Origin: Cyanobacteria bacterium M_surface_7_m2_040
GTDB taxonomy: Bacteria; Cyanobacteriota; Cyanobacteriia; PCC-6307; Cyanobiaceae
DNA length: 8,060 nucleotides
NCBI GenBank assembly: GCA_016882555.1
Contig: VGPQ01000053.1
Coordinates: forward strand, 1 to 8,060
Direction of reading: 5' to 3'
Shown here: piece after piece, positions 1-6,643 of the stretch
Layout of the letters: each line of letters starts with the position of its first letter
Numbering within the stretch: the first letter of the stretch is position 1
Notes under the pieces: generated by a model
What the model saw: the letters and a program-made list of their open reading frames with translations, nothing else
Database searches by the model: none
Told to the model about the DNA's origin: nothing
Translations under genes and position numbers: made by a program

Positions 1-20
1 GACGAGCCAGGCGCCATCTT

Positions 21-26
21 CATAAT
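21..26 (+). promoter_or_regulatory. possible -10 box for the first gene
   Basis: CATAAT matches the sigma-70 -10 consensus at five of six positions and sits in a short AT-rich patch that stands out in this GC-rich DNA. Transcription would begin near position 33, about 30 nt before the ATG at 64. Any -35 box would fall off the left edge, so the call cannot be completed. Confidence 0.25.
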
Positions 27-49
27 TGGGCGGCCCAAAGTGCTCTTCC

Positions 50-54
50 AGAGG
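50..54 (+). promoter_or_regulatory. Shine-Dalgarno-like site deciding the start at 64
   Basis: AGAGG lies 9 nt before the ATG at 64, an acceptable ribosome-binding spacing. The GTG at 40 has no such purine run before it, so this site favours ATG 64. Few other genes in the window have a visible Shine-Dalgarno site. Confidence 0.4.
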
Positions 55-63
55 CTCTTGTCC

Positions 64-699
64 ATGCAGTACGGACCCATCATCCAGAACGGCGCCAAAG
101 GCTTTTCGCGCAATGCGGTTGTGCTGATCGGCTTTTCGCTCCTGTACGCGATCGTGCTCGGTCTGCTGGTGCTGGCTGGCAAGGCCCTGAATCTTCAGCT
201 CGACACCGCGGCCACTGCCAACTGGGGCCTGCTGCTGGTCTATGGCCTGGTGGTGCTGCTTCAGGTGCTGGTGCATCTGATCGGCAACCTGGCTCTGATC
301 AACGGTGCCCTGATGGCGGCCAAGGGGCAAACCTTTCGCTTCGGGCAGCTCTTTGCTGAGACCCGTCAGCTGTTCAACCTGCTCGGCTTGCACGTGTTTG
401 CCGCCGTGGCGATCTTCCTGGGCCTGCTCGCCTTCGGCATTCCCGGCATCTACCTCTCGGTGGGCTACTGGTTTGCCGCCTTCGTGCTGGTGGACCGCAA
501 AGTGGCGTTCCTTGATGCCATGGCGGGGGCTCGGCGCATGGTCACGCCCCACTGGTTTGATGTGGCTGTGCTGCTGCTGGTGATCGCCACGATCAGCGCC
601 GTGGGCGTGCTGGCCTTTGGGGTCGGTCTCTTTGCCACCGTGCCCCTGGCGGTGTGCATCGGCGCTTCGGCCTACCTCCAGCTTGGGCAGGGCCACTGA
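64..699 (+). CDS. multi-pass membrane protein of unknown function
   Basis: This encodes 211 residues, mostly hydrophobic, and I do not recognise the family with confidence. Likely membrane segments are at about residues 17-39, 54-76, 107-128, 130-146 and 166-200, the last perhaps two spans. A polar stretch between the second and third segments (about 86-106) and a basic stretch near 155-160 (GARRM) look like loops. There is no signal peptide, nucleotide-binding motif or obvious catalytic residue. It loosely resembles small multi-span cyanobacterial proteins named after the membrane domain of glycerophosphodiester phosphodiesterase, but that is only an impression. The frame is open to the left edge and a GTG at 40 is possible. 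I chose ATG 64 because of the purine-rich site before it and because the upstream codons include ATA, which is unlike the gene body. It converges on murD with a 54-bp gap in which I see no clear terminator. Confidence 0.75.
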   Translation: MQYGPIIQNGAKGFSRNAVVLIGFSLLYAIVLGLLVLAGKALNLQLDTAATANWGLLLVYGLVVLLQVLVHLIGNLALINGALMAAKGQTFRFGQLFAETRQLFNLLGLHVFAAVAIFLGLLAFGIPGIYLSVGYWFAAFVLVDRKVAFLDAMAGARRMVTPHWFDVAVLLLVIATISAVGVLAFGVGLFATVPLAVCIGASAYLQLGQGH

Positions 700-753
700 A
701 CCACCCCTGAGATCGCCTGGGCTGTGAGCGTCTTGCCCGTCTTGGGTGTTGCC

Positions 754-2172
754 TTACAGCGCCTTGACCAGGGCCCGGAAATGCTCACCCCGGGCCTCAA
801 AATCGCTGTACTGATCAAAGCTGGCGCAGGCCGGTGAGAGCAGCACGGCGCGGCACCCCAGCTCGCTGGCCGCCGCCGCCGCCAGCGGCACCCCATCGCT
901 GAGGCCTTCCGCTCTGATGATGCGGCCGTCGTAGCCCCCCTCGCGCAGCAGCCCTTCAAACGGCGCCTGGGCGGCGCCGTAGAGCACCACCGCTTGGCTC
1001 TGCCTGGTGAGCGCCGCAACCCAGCTGGAACCATCGCCCAGCTTGGCTTCGCCCCCCGCCAGCACCACCAGAGGGCCCTGCAGCGCCTGCAGGGCCACCT
1101 CGGCGGCGTCGTAATTGGTGGCCTTGCTGTCGTTGTAGTAGCTGATGCCGTCGAGCTGCCGCAGCAGCTCCAGGCGGTGCGGCACCCCCGGGAAGCGGGC
1201 CAGGGCGGCCTCCATCTGTGGCCCGCTGAGCCCGGCGGCAAGCCCCGCCGCCACCGCCATCAGCATGTTCTGGCGGTTGTGGGCCCCCGGCATCGCCAGG
1301 CAGTCGGCGGCCATCAGGTCGTCGGCGGTGGTGTTGTCAGCCTTGACGTCGCGGCGATGCCAGACGCGCTCGTGCTCGATCCACAGCGAGGGCTGCAGGC
1401 TTGGCGGCAGGTGCTCCCTGGGGCCTGCCGTCACCCAGAAGGCTGCATCCCAGCTGGCCGCGTGGGCACGAAGATCGGGATCGTCGGCGTTGAGGATGCG
1501 CAGGCTGCTGCGCTCCAGCAGGCCGCGCTTGATGGCTCGGTAGGCGTCCACGCTGCCGTGGCGCTCGAGGTGATCCGGCGTGAGGGTCGTCCAGATGCCG
1601 ATCTGCGGTGCAATCTCGGGCGCGGCTTCGATCTGGTAACTGCTCAGTTCCATCACCAGCCACTGCGGTGGGCTGCTGCTGGAGAGGCAACGCTGCAGCA
1701 CCAGCTCGGCTGCGGAATTGCCCACGTTGCCTCCCATTGGGGCGTCGATGCCCGCCTGGTTGAGCAGATGGCTCACCAGATGGGTCACGGTGGTCTTGCC
1801 ATTGGTGCCGGTGATGCCGATCCACGGCACCCCGGCGCTGCTGCGCCAGGCCGAGACCAGTTCGCCATGAACGCTGATCCCCTGCTGCCGCAGCTGGATC
1901 AGCAGGGGATGGTCCCAGTGCATGCCCGGACTCACCACCACCGCCGCTGGCAGGGCCGCTGCTTCGCTCCAGCGGGTGGGCTCCAGGGAAGCCCCCAGTT
2001 CCACCTGGATGCCCTCGGCCCGCAGCCCAGCCGCCCGCTGCTCCAGCGCAGCCGAGTGGTGCTGCTCCAGCAGCAGCACCGGCCTGCCCTGGGCCCGCAG
2101 CAGCCGGGCGGCGCCGATGCCCGAGCGTCCCAACCCGATCACGACCTGCAGATCGCTTGTGCTGGAAGGCAT
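754..2172 (-). CDS. murD: UDP-N-acetylmuramoyl-L-alanine:D-glutamate ligase (MurD)
   Basis: MurD is the cytoplasmic ATP-dependent ligase that adds D-glutamate to UDP-MurNAc-L-alanine in peptidoglycan precursor synthesis. From the ATG at 2172 the product is 472 residues, somewhat longer than the 438 of E. coli. An N-terminal UDP-binding Rossmann region carries GLGRSG. The ATP loop GTNGKTT is at about 122-128, and ELSSYQIE at 175-182 and DHLERHG at 200-206 are typical. K215 in AIKRG corresponds to the carbamylated lysine. HNRQN is at 298-302, DSKATN at 348-353, and the C-terminal domain has SPACASFDQY at 446-455 followed by FEARGEHF. All key motifs are present, so it should be active. In-frame TTG (2184) and GTG (2178) starts also exist; ATG is preferred, although its GGAG is directly adjacent, too close for a normal ribosome-binding site. 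The gene follows tRNA-Val by 13 nt and is probably co-transcribed with it. Confidence 0.96.
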   Translation of the reverse strand: MPSSTSDLQVVIGLGRSGIGAARLLRAQGRPVLLLEQHHSAALEQRAAGLRAEGIQVELGASLEPTRWSEAAALPAAVVVSPGMHWDHPLLIQLRQQGISVHGELVSAWRSSAGVPWIGITGTNGKTTVTHLVSHLLNQAGIDAPMGGNVGNSAAELVLQRCLSSSSPPQWLVMELSSYQIEAAPEIAPQIGIWTTLTPDHLERHGSVDAYRAIKRGLLERSSLRILNADDPDLRAHAASWDAAFWVTAGPREHLPPSLQPSLWIEHERVWHRRDVKADNTTADDLMAADCLAMPGAHNRQNMLMAVAAGLAAGLSGPQMEAALARFPGVPHRLELLRQLDGISYYNDSKATNYDAAEVALQALQGPLVVLAGGEAKLGDGSSWVAALTRQSQAVVLYGAAQAPFEGLLREGGYDGRIIRAEGLSDGVPLAAAAASELGCRAVLLSPACASFDQYSDFEARGEHFRALVKAL

Positions 2173-2185
2173 CTCCACAATCAAA

Positions 2186-2257
2186 TGGGCGATACTGGAA
2201 TCGAACCAGTGACTCCTACCGTGTCAAGGTAGTGCTCTACCTCTGAGCTAATCGCCC
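2186..2257 (-). tRNA. tRNA-Val (anticodon GAC)
   Basis: The minus strand folds into a complete 72-nt cloverleaf. The acceptor stem pairs GGGCGAU with AUCGCCC, with discriminator A at 2186. The D arm is GCUC/GAGC with a 7-nt loop, the anticodon stem is CUACC/GGUAG around UUGACAC, the variable loop is 5 nt, and the T arm is ACUGG/CCAGU with loop UUCGAUU. The anticodon GAC (2223-2225) reads the valine codons GUC and GUU. CCA is not encoded: the bases after the discriminator are TTT, so CCA must be added by the nucleotidyltransferase. The tRNA lies between the S4-domain gene (74 nt upstream) and murD (13 nt downstream), all on the same strand. I could not identify a convincing promoter of its own. 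Confidence 0.97.
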
Positions 2258-2267
2258 GCTGCGGCCA

Positions 2268-2281
2268 GGCGCTTGGGCGCC
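2268..2281 (-). other. short GC hairpin just upstream of tRNA-Val
   Basis: GGCGC and GCGCC pair perfectly around a 4-nt loop, ending 10 nt before the tRNA 5' end, in the 74-nt gap after the S4-domain gene. It has no U-run on the minus strand, so it is not an intrinsic terminator. It could be a processing or stability element, or chance in GC-rich DNA. Confidence 0.25.
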
Positions 2282-2331
2282 GATCCGACAGCGGCAACTT
2301 AGCAGCGGGCCTGCCGCGTCCTGATCGGGCC

Positions 2332-3075
2332 TCAGCGGCGTGTGAGCTCCACGCGCCAGCGCTGTTTCTGGGTCCGTTCAGCCTTCTCCAGCACCAGCTC
2401 GCCCCGGTTGTGCAGCTGCACCCGATCGCCACAGCGCAGTTCCCTGCTGGGACTGGTGGTCGGTTGCCAGTTGATGCGCACGGCGCCGGAGCGGATCAGT
2501 TCGGCCATGCGGCTGCGCGACAGGCCGAACCCAGCGGATCCCACGGCATCGAGCCGCAGCGAGGCCTCGACACAGCTGAATTGCCTGGCCTTGCGCGGCG
2601 GTGGACAGTGCAGGCTCTTCAGCGGTCGCCGCTGGATCAGGGTGCGCACGCTGCGCACGTCCACCTCCTGTCCATCCAGCGCTTGCGCGGCGCTGCTGTG
2701 GGCGACGGCCTGGGCCCCTCGATCGCCCCGCAGCCAGAGGTCGCCCAGGCTCTCCTCAGGGATGCCGGCGGCGCAGAGCGCTCGGCGAAAGTCGGTGGTT
2801 TCGGCTGGGTCAAACAGAAAATTGCCCAGCAGCTCCAGACCCTCGAGATCCTGGTTGCCCAGCGCTTCGAGGTCGTGGGCCGCCTCGGCGTGGACCAGCA
2901 CCAACCGCTGCCGCTCCGCCCCCTCGTAGCCGCCCCAGCGGTGCAGCTTCAGATCGCTGAGGCTGCCAAGCTCGCCCAGGGCCGACTCCTGGGCGCCGCC
3001 ATCGAGGAACCCCGTCCATTGCGGTTGCCAGCTGCGCTGCGCCGTTTCAGCGAGCTCAAGCACGGCGGCCTGCAT
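2332..3075 (-). CDS. S4-domain RNA-binding protein, photosystem II S4-type
   Basis: The product is 247 residues. The C-terminal part, from about residue 173, is an S4 RNA-binding fold: LSRSRMAELIRSGAVRIN at about 186-203 is the typical helix-turn-strand, followed by CGDRVQL near 215-221. The preceding 170 residues match the layout of YlmH-like proteins, known in cyanobacteria as photosystem II S4-domain proteins (Synechocystis sll1252 type). The name reflects distribution among phototrophs and links to photosynthetic electron transport. The direct RNA target is not evident here; structured rRNA or tRNA is a family-based guess. I chose ATG 3075 because its A is also the last base of the upstream gene's TGA (TGATG), which suggests translational coupling. 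An in-frame extension to 3174 would overlap that gene by 100 nt and looks spurious. tRNA-Val and murD follow on the same strand. Confidence 0.85.
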   Translation of the reverse strand: MQAAVLELAETAQRSWQPQWTGFLDGGAQESALGELGSLSDLKLHRWGGYEGAERQRLVLVHAEAAHDLEALGNQDLEGLELLGNFLFDPAETTDFRRALCAAGIPEESLGDLWLRGDRGAQAVAHSSAAQALDGQEVDVRSVRTLIQRRPLKSLHCPPPRKARQFSCVEASLRLDAVGSAGFGLSRSRMAELIRSGAVRINWQPTTSPSRELRCGDRVQLHNRGELVLEKAERTQKQRWRVELTRR

Positions 3076-3578
3076 CAGTTGTCGCCCAGCCGCACCACCG
3101 CCAACGGGCGGGCCTGCTGCAGCAGTTTCCAGGGCATCTCGTAGCCGGCTCTGGTCTCGGCCAGCAGCAGCCAATTGCCTTCATCGAGGCGGTTGCGCAG
3201 GCTGCGCAGGCGGTCGTCTTCCTCGGAGCTCACGCTGGCGGCGGCGGCAAAGCTGCCCATCCAGCCCGAGAGCATGCCGGCGATCCCCCCCAGCAGGTGC
3301 TGGCTCCAGGCCCCCGCAAAGGCGAAGGTGTCGAGATCGGTGATGTAGGTGAAGGTGAGGCCGGCGACAAACCCGAACGGCGTCAGCCACAGGGCCATGC
3401 GCCGTTGCCGTTGGCGTCGTTTGGCGGCGGGGTTGAGGTCGTCGACCTGGGCGAGGGGCTGCTCTCCCTCCCCGATTCGCACCAGCTGAGCCAGCGGCGG
3501 AGTGTGCTGGCTCAGCTGGTGATGCAGTTGCTCGAGCTGCTCGTGCTGTTTGAGCACCACCACCACCCGCGTTGCCAA
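3075..3578 (-). CDS. small membrane protein, DUF1269-like layout, function unknown
   Basis: This encodes 167 residues if it starts at TTG 3578; GTG codons 5-8 (3566 to 3555) are alternatives, and no ATG lies nearby. An N-terminal strand-helix-strand part (about 3-35, opening RVVVVLK) leads to a very basic stretch KRRQRQRR at 53-60. Two hydrophobic segments follow, about 62-80 and 86-114, the second glycine-rich (GGIAGMLSGWMGSF). A charged helix (118-132) and a second strand-helix-strand part (136-164: NWLLLAE, then PLAVVRLG) complete it. A soluble domain interrupted by a glycine-rich membrane hairpin is the plan of DUF1269-type proteins; I infer membership from layout, not residue identity. 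The basic stretch suggests both soluble halves are cytoplasmic. It is the first gene of the minus-strand block, overlaps the S4 gene by one base, and starts 79 bp from the divergent serA. Confidence 0.75.
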   Translation of the reverse strand: MATRVVVVLKQHEQLEQLHHQLSQHTPPLAQLVRIGEGEQPLAQVDDLNPAAKRRQRQRRMALWLTPFGFVAGLTFTYITDLDTFAFAGAWSQHLLGGIAGMLSGWMGSFAAAASVSSEEDDRLRSLRNRLDEGNWLLLAETRAGYEMPWKLLQQARPLAVVRLGDN

Positions 3579-3594
3579 GGTCCAAGCCCGTTGA

Positions 3595-3624
3595 TTGGAT
3601 CCGATTCTCGCTGCTCACTACACT
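3595..3624 (+). promoter_or_regulatory. candidate serA promoter
   Basis: TTGGAT (3595-3600) and TACACT (3619-3624) are separated by 18 bp, with three and four matches to the -35 and -10 consensus. The predicted start of transcription near 3631 would give a leader of about 27 nt before the serA ATG. The 79-bp divergent gap must hold signals for both directions. The match is modest and unsupported by any other evidence. Confidence 0.3.
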
Positions 3625-3657
3625 GCACCGCCGGCTCACTCCACCGCAGCGCCGGGC

Positions 3658-5244
3658 ATGCCCAAGGTTCTCGTCTCAGACCCCATCGACCAGGCGGGGA
3701 TTGACATTCTCTCGCAGGTGGCCCAGGTGGATGTGCGCACCGGCCTGCCGCCGGAGCAGCTGGCCGGACTCATCGGCGAGTACGACGCGTTGATGATCCG
3801 CTCGGGCACCCAGGTGACGGCCGAGATCATTGCCGCTGCCGACAAGCTGCGCATCATCGGCCGGGCCGGCGTGGGTGTCGACAACGTCGATGTGCCCGCC
3901 GCCACCAAGCGCGGGGTGCTGGTGGTCAACTCACCGGAGGGCAACACCATCGCCGCCGCCGAGCACGCCCTGGCGCTGATGCTGTCGCTGTCGCGCCACG
4001 TGCCCCACGCCCACGCCAGCACCATGGCCGGCGGCTGGGACCGCAAGACCTACGTCGGCAACGAGCTCTACAAGAAGAAGCTGGGCGTGGTGGGCCTGGG
4101 CAAGATCGGCTCCCACGTGGCCCGGGTGGCGCGGGCCATGGGCATGGAGGTGCTGGCCTACGACCCGTTTGTGTCAGCGGAGCGCGCCCAGCAGATGCAG
4201 GTGCGGTTGTCGGCGCTGGCCGATCTGTTTGCCGAGGCTGATTACGTCAGCCTGCACCTGCCGCGCACCCCCGAGACCGAGAACCTGGTCAACGCCGAGC
4301 TGCTGCGCACGATGAAGCCCACGGCGCGGCTGGTCAACTGCGCTCGCGGCGGCATCGTTGATGAGGCCGCCCTGGCGGCCGCGGTGGAGGCTGGCACGAT
4401 TGCCGGTGCCGCCCTCGACGTGTTCGCCAAGGAGCCGTTGGCGGCTGAGTCGCCCCTGCGCAGCGTGCGGGAGCGGCTGATCCTCACCCCCCACCTGGGC
4501 GCCTCCACCGAAGAGGCCCAGGAGAATGTGGCCATCGACGTGGCCGAGCAGATCCGCGACGTGCTGTTGGGGCTGCCGGCCCGCAGCGCCGTCAACATCC
4601 CCGGTCTGAGCTCGGAGGTGATGGAGCAGCTCAAGCCCCACCTGCAACTGGCCGAGACCCTGGGCCAGCTGGTGAGCCAGCTGGGTGGCGGCGCCATCGA
4701 CTCCCTGGAGGTGCGCCTGCAGGGCGACTTCGCGGCCCATCCGGCCCAGCCGCTGGTGGTGGCTGCCCTCAAAGGGGTGCTGTCCACAGCCCTGGGCGAC
4801 AGCATCAACTACGTGAACGCCAGCCTCGAGGCCAAGGAACGCGGCATTCAGGTGCTCGAGATCAAGGATGAATCCAGCCGTGACTTTGCCAGCGGCTCGT
4901 TGGAGCTCATCTGCCGCAACCCCCAGGGCAGCCACAGCGTCACCGGAGCGGTGTTTGCCGATGGCGAGCTGCGGGTGGTGACGATCGATGAGTTTCCGGT
5001 GAACGTGGCCCCCAGCCGCCACATGTTGTTCACCCGCCACCGCGACATGCCCGGCATCATCGGCCAGCTGGGCTCATTGCTGGGCGAGCACAACGTCAAC
5101 ATCGCCTCGATGCAGGTCGGCCGCCGCATCGTCCGTGGCGATGCGGTGATGGTGCTCAGCGTCGACGATCCGATCCCGGCGGATCTGCTGGCTTCGATTC
5201 ATGCGATCACCGGCATCCAGCAGGCCCACCCGGTGACCCTCTGA
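3658..5244 (+). CDS. serA: D-3-phosphoglycerate dehydrogenase (long, ACT-containing form)
   Basis: SerA oxidises 3-phosphoglycerate to 3-phosphohydroxypyruvate with NAD+, the first step of the phosphorylated serine pathway in the cytoplasm. The product is 528 residues, the usual length of the long form. The NAD-binding loop GLGKIG is at 146-151 in a Rossmann domain running to about 280. Catalytic residues by comparison with E. coli are R230 (NCARGG), E259 (AKEP) and H279 (TPHLGAST). The region of about 320-450 is the intervening allosteric (ASB) domain. A C-terminal ACT domain from about 456 (RDMPGIIGQLGSLL, then NIASMQVGR) is where serine feedback normally acts in the family. I chose ATG 3658 because MPKVLVSDP is the typical N-terminus. 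The in-frame upstream extension to TTG 3595 lacks family character and overlaps the candidate promoter. The stop overlaps the prmA start by one base (TGATG). Confidence 0.97.
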   Translation: MPKVLVSDPIDQAGIDILSQVAQVDVRTGLPPEQLAGLIGEYDALMIRSGTQVTAEIIAAADKLRIIGRAGVGVDNVDVPAATKRGVLVVNSPEGNTIAAAEHALALMLSLSRHVPHAHASTMAGGWDRKTYVGNELYKKKLGVVGLGKIGSHVARVARAMGMEVLAYDPFVSAERAQQMQVRLSALADLFAEADYVSLHLPRTPETENLVNAELLRTMKPTARLVNCARGGIVDEAALAAAVEAGTIAGAALDVFAKEPLAAESPLRSVRERLILTPHLGASTEEAQENVAIDVAEQIRDVLLGLPARSAVNIPGLSSEVMEQLKPHLQLAETLGQLVSQLGGGAIDSLEVRLQGDFAAHPAQPLVVAALKGVLSTALGDSINYVNASLEAKERGIQVLEIKDESSRDFASGSLELICRNPQGSHSVTGAVFADGELRVVTIDEFPVNVAPSRHMLFTRHRDMPGIIGQLGSLLGEHNVNIASMQVGRRIVRGDAVMVLSVDDPIPADLLASIHAITGIQQAHPVTL

Positions 5245-6158
5245 TGGGGCTCACGTGGTGGCGGCTGGAGATGGCCGCCCCGCCCGAGCTCGAAGAATCG
5301 CTGCTGTGGAAGCTCCCCCAGCTGGGCATCTATCGGGTGGCGCTGCAGCACCGTCCCGACGCCCCCCAGCAGCGCCAGCTGGTGGCCTGGCTGCCGGCCA
5401 GCGAGTGGCCCGACACCGAGCGCCAGCACCTGGCTGGGGCCCTGGCCCCGTTGGCGGCCACCTTTGGGCTGCCCCTGCCAGAGATCGGCTGGACGCAGCA
5501 GCCCGACGAAGACTGGAGCCTCAGCTGGAAGCAGCACTGGCAGCCCGATCCGGTGGGCGATCGCTTGCTGATCCTGCCGGCCTGGCTCGACTGCCCGAGT
5601 GAGCATGCCCAGCGGCTGCTGATTCGCATGGATCCGGGCAGTGCCTTTGGTACCGGCAGCCATCCCACCACCCGCCTCTGCCTCGAGGCGCTGGAGGGCC
5701 TGGCCGCCGAGCGCGGTGGTCAGCTGGGCGGCCTGCAGGTGGCCGACCTGGGCTGCGGCAGCGGCGTGCTGGGGCTGGCGGCCCTGCGCCTGGGTGCCGC
5801 GGCCGTGGCGGCCGCCGACACCGATTCGCTGGCGGTGAGCGCCACCCGCGACAACGCCGCCCTCAATGGCCTGAGCCGCCAACTCCAGGTGGTGCAGGGC
5901 TCGGCCAGCGAGCTGGCGGCGCTGCTGCCCCAGGGCCCGGCGGATCTGCTGCTCTGCAACATCCTGGCGCCGGTGATCGAGGCCCTCAGCCCCAGCTTTG
6001 AGGCGCTGCTGGCCGCCGGCGGTGTTGGCGTGCTCAGCGGCCTGCTGGTGGAGCAGGCGCCGCGGCTGCAGCAGGTGCTCGCCGAGCAGGGGTGGCAGGC
6101 CGATCTGGCGGCCACACAGGGCCCCTGGGGCCTGCTGGTGTTACATAAGGCACGCTGA
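5244..6158 (+). CDS. prmA: ribosomal protein L11 methyltransferase (PrmA)
   Basis: PrmA trimethylates ribosomal protein L11 (RplK) using S-adenosylmethionine. The product is 304 residues, close to the family norm of about 290-300. The N-terminal L11-recognition domain spans about 1-100, including EDWSLSWKQHW near 89-99. The linker motif DPGSAFGTGSHPTT is at 130-143. The SAM-binding loop VADLGCGSGVLGLAAL is at 166-181, the acidic end of the next strand, AADTD, at 190-194, and the catalytic-region motif LLCNILAPVI at 236-245. All family signatures are intact. It is translationally coupled to serA by the TGATG overlap and is very probably its operon partner, although the two functions are unrelated; such pairing fits compact genomes. 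petF follows after a 131-bp gap with its own leader structure, so petF is likely transcribed separately. Confidence 0.96.
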   Translation: MGLTWWRLEMAAPPELEESLLWKLPQLGIYRVALQHRPDAPQQRQLVAWLPASEWPDTERQHLAGALAPLAATFGLPLPEIGWTQQPDEDWSLSWKQHWQPDPVGDRLLILPAWLDCPSEHAQRLLIRMDPGSAFGTGSHPTTRLCLEALEGLAAERGGQLGGLQVADLGCGSGVLGLAALRLGAAAVAAADTDSLAVSATRDNAALNGLSRQLQVVQGSASELAALLPQGPADLLLCNILAPVIEALSPSFEALLAAGGVGVLSGLLVEQAPRLQQVLAEQGWQADLAATQGPWGLLVLHKAR

Positions 6159-6230
6159 TCGGTGATCCGCGTTTGATTGGGCTTCCCGGGGCCGCGGTCC
6201 AAAAACAGCAGGAAAGGCCGGTGGGCGATG

Positions 6231-6236
6231 TATGAA
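6231..6236 (+). promoter_or_regulatory. possible -10 box for petF
   Basis: TATGAA matches the -10 consensus at four of six positions. The implied start near 6243 would place the 6248-6272 hairpin at the very 5' end of the transcript. No good -35 box is present about 17 bp upstream, so the call is weak. The rest of 6159-6230 shows no other recognisable signal. Confidence 0.2.
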
Positions 6237-6247
6237 GGGCGAGTCCT

Positions 6248-6272
6248 ACAGGCCCGGTCAACGGGTGCCTGT
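6248..6272 (+). promoter_or_regulatory. stem-loop in the petF leader
   Basis: ACAGGC (6248-6253) pairs perfectly with GCCTGT (6267-6272). Inside it CCG (6254-6256) pairs with CGG (6262-6264) around the loop GTCAA, leaving a 2-nt GT bulge. The 17 nt between hairpin and ATG are pyrimidine-rich, apparently unstructured, and carry no Shine-Dalgarno sequence. A transcript-stabilising or translation-tuning role is inference. Confidence 0.45.
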
Positions 6273-6289
6273 GAGCCCCAACTCCTTTC

Positions 6290-6589
6290 ATGGCTTCCTA
6301 CAAGGTCACCCTCATCAACGAGAGCGAAGGCCTCAACAAGACCATCGAGGTTCCTGACGACCAGTACATCCTTGATGCAGCTGAAGAGCAGGGCATCGAC
6401 CTGCCCTACTCCTGCCGCGCTGGCGCCTGCTCCACCTGCGCTGGCAAGATCACCGCTGGCACCGTCGACCAGAGCGATCAGAGCTTCCTGGATGACGACC
6501 AGATCGAAACCGGTTTCGTGCTGACCTGCGTCGCCTACCCCACCAGCGACTGCACCATCAAGACCCACGCCGAAGAAGAGCTCTACTGA
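6290..6589 (+). CDS. petF: [2Fe-2S] ferredoxin, photosynthetic plant type
   Basis: This is a soluble 99-residue ferredoxin that accepts electrons from photosystem I. It passes them to ferredoxin-NADP reductase and other acceptors such as nitrite reductase, glutamate synthase and thioredoxin reductase. The four iron-sulfur ligands are C42, C47, C50 and C80, giving the plant-type CX4CX2CX29C spacing in [15 protein letters not shown] and VLTCVAYP. The protein is strongly acidic, with the [11 protein letters not shown] segment and the C-terminal HAEEELY usual for cyanobacterial PetF. Length matches the family exactly, and there is no signal peptide. Codons are almost uniformly C- or G-ending with few rare ones, fitting an abundant protein. 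It stands alone between a leader hairpin and a strong terminator, so it is probably monocistronic. A cyanobacterium usually has several ferredoxins; this one looks like the major photosynthetic type. Confidence 0.97.
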   Translation: MASYKVTLINESEGLNKTIEVPDDQYILDAAEEQGIDLPYSCRAGACSTCAGKITAGTVDQSDQSFLDDDQIETGFVLTCVAYPTSDCTIKTHAEEELY

Positions 6590-6606
6590 GCGTTCATCCC
6601 CATGCT

Positions 6607-6634
6607 GGGTCGAGTCACCTGTTTGATTCGACCC
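6607..6634 (+). other. stem-loop in the petF 3' untranslated region
   Basis: GGGTCGAGTCA (6607-6617) pairs with TGATTCGACCC (6624-6634) over 11 bp, with one G-U pair and a 6-nt loop. No T-run follows, so it is not the terminator itself. It begins 17 nt after the petF stop and 10 nt before the terminator hairpin, and could block 3' exonucleases. Confidence 0.6.
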
Positions 6635-6643
6635 GCTGCATCT

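Noticed and set aside
994..2232. A 412-residue open frame on the plus strand opposite murD
   Set aside because: It is antisense to a fully supported murD and continues into the tRNA gene. Its composition (Gln, His, Arg, Gly, Ala rich) is typical of a reverse-strand shadow in GC-rich coding DNA.
3595..3657. N-terminal extension of serA from a TTG at 3595
   Set aside because: The extra 21 residues do not resemble the family and overlap the candidate promoter, while MPKVLVSDP at ATG 3658 is the expected N-terminus.
4174..5040. A 288-residue open frame on the minus strand opposite serA
   Set aside because: It lies wholly within serA, has the low-complexity Gln/His/Gly composition of an antisense shadow, and shows no recognisable domain.
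5557..5564. HIP1 octamer GCGATCGC inside prmA
   Set aside because: It is the only copy I noticed. One copy in 8 kb is not the enrichment seen in HIP1-rich cyanobacteria.
6228..6524. Upstream ORF beginning MYEGRV before petF and overlapping it out of frame, with a purine-rich site before it
   Set aside because: Its overlap with petF has shadow-like Ser/Thr/Arg/Pro composition, and its start would precede the inferred petF transcription start. No independent evidence supports it.
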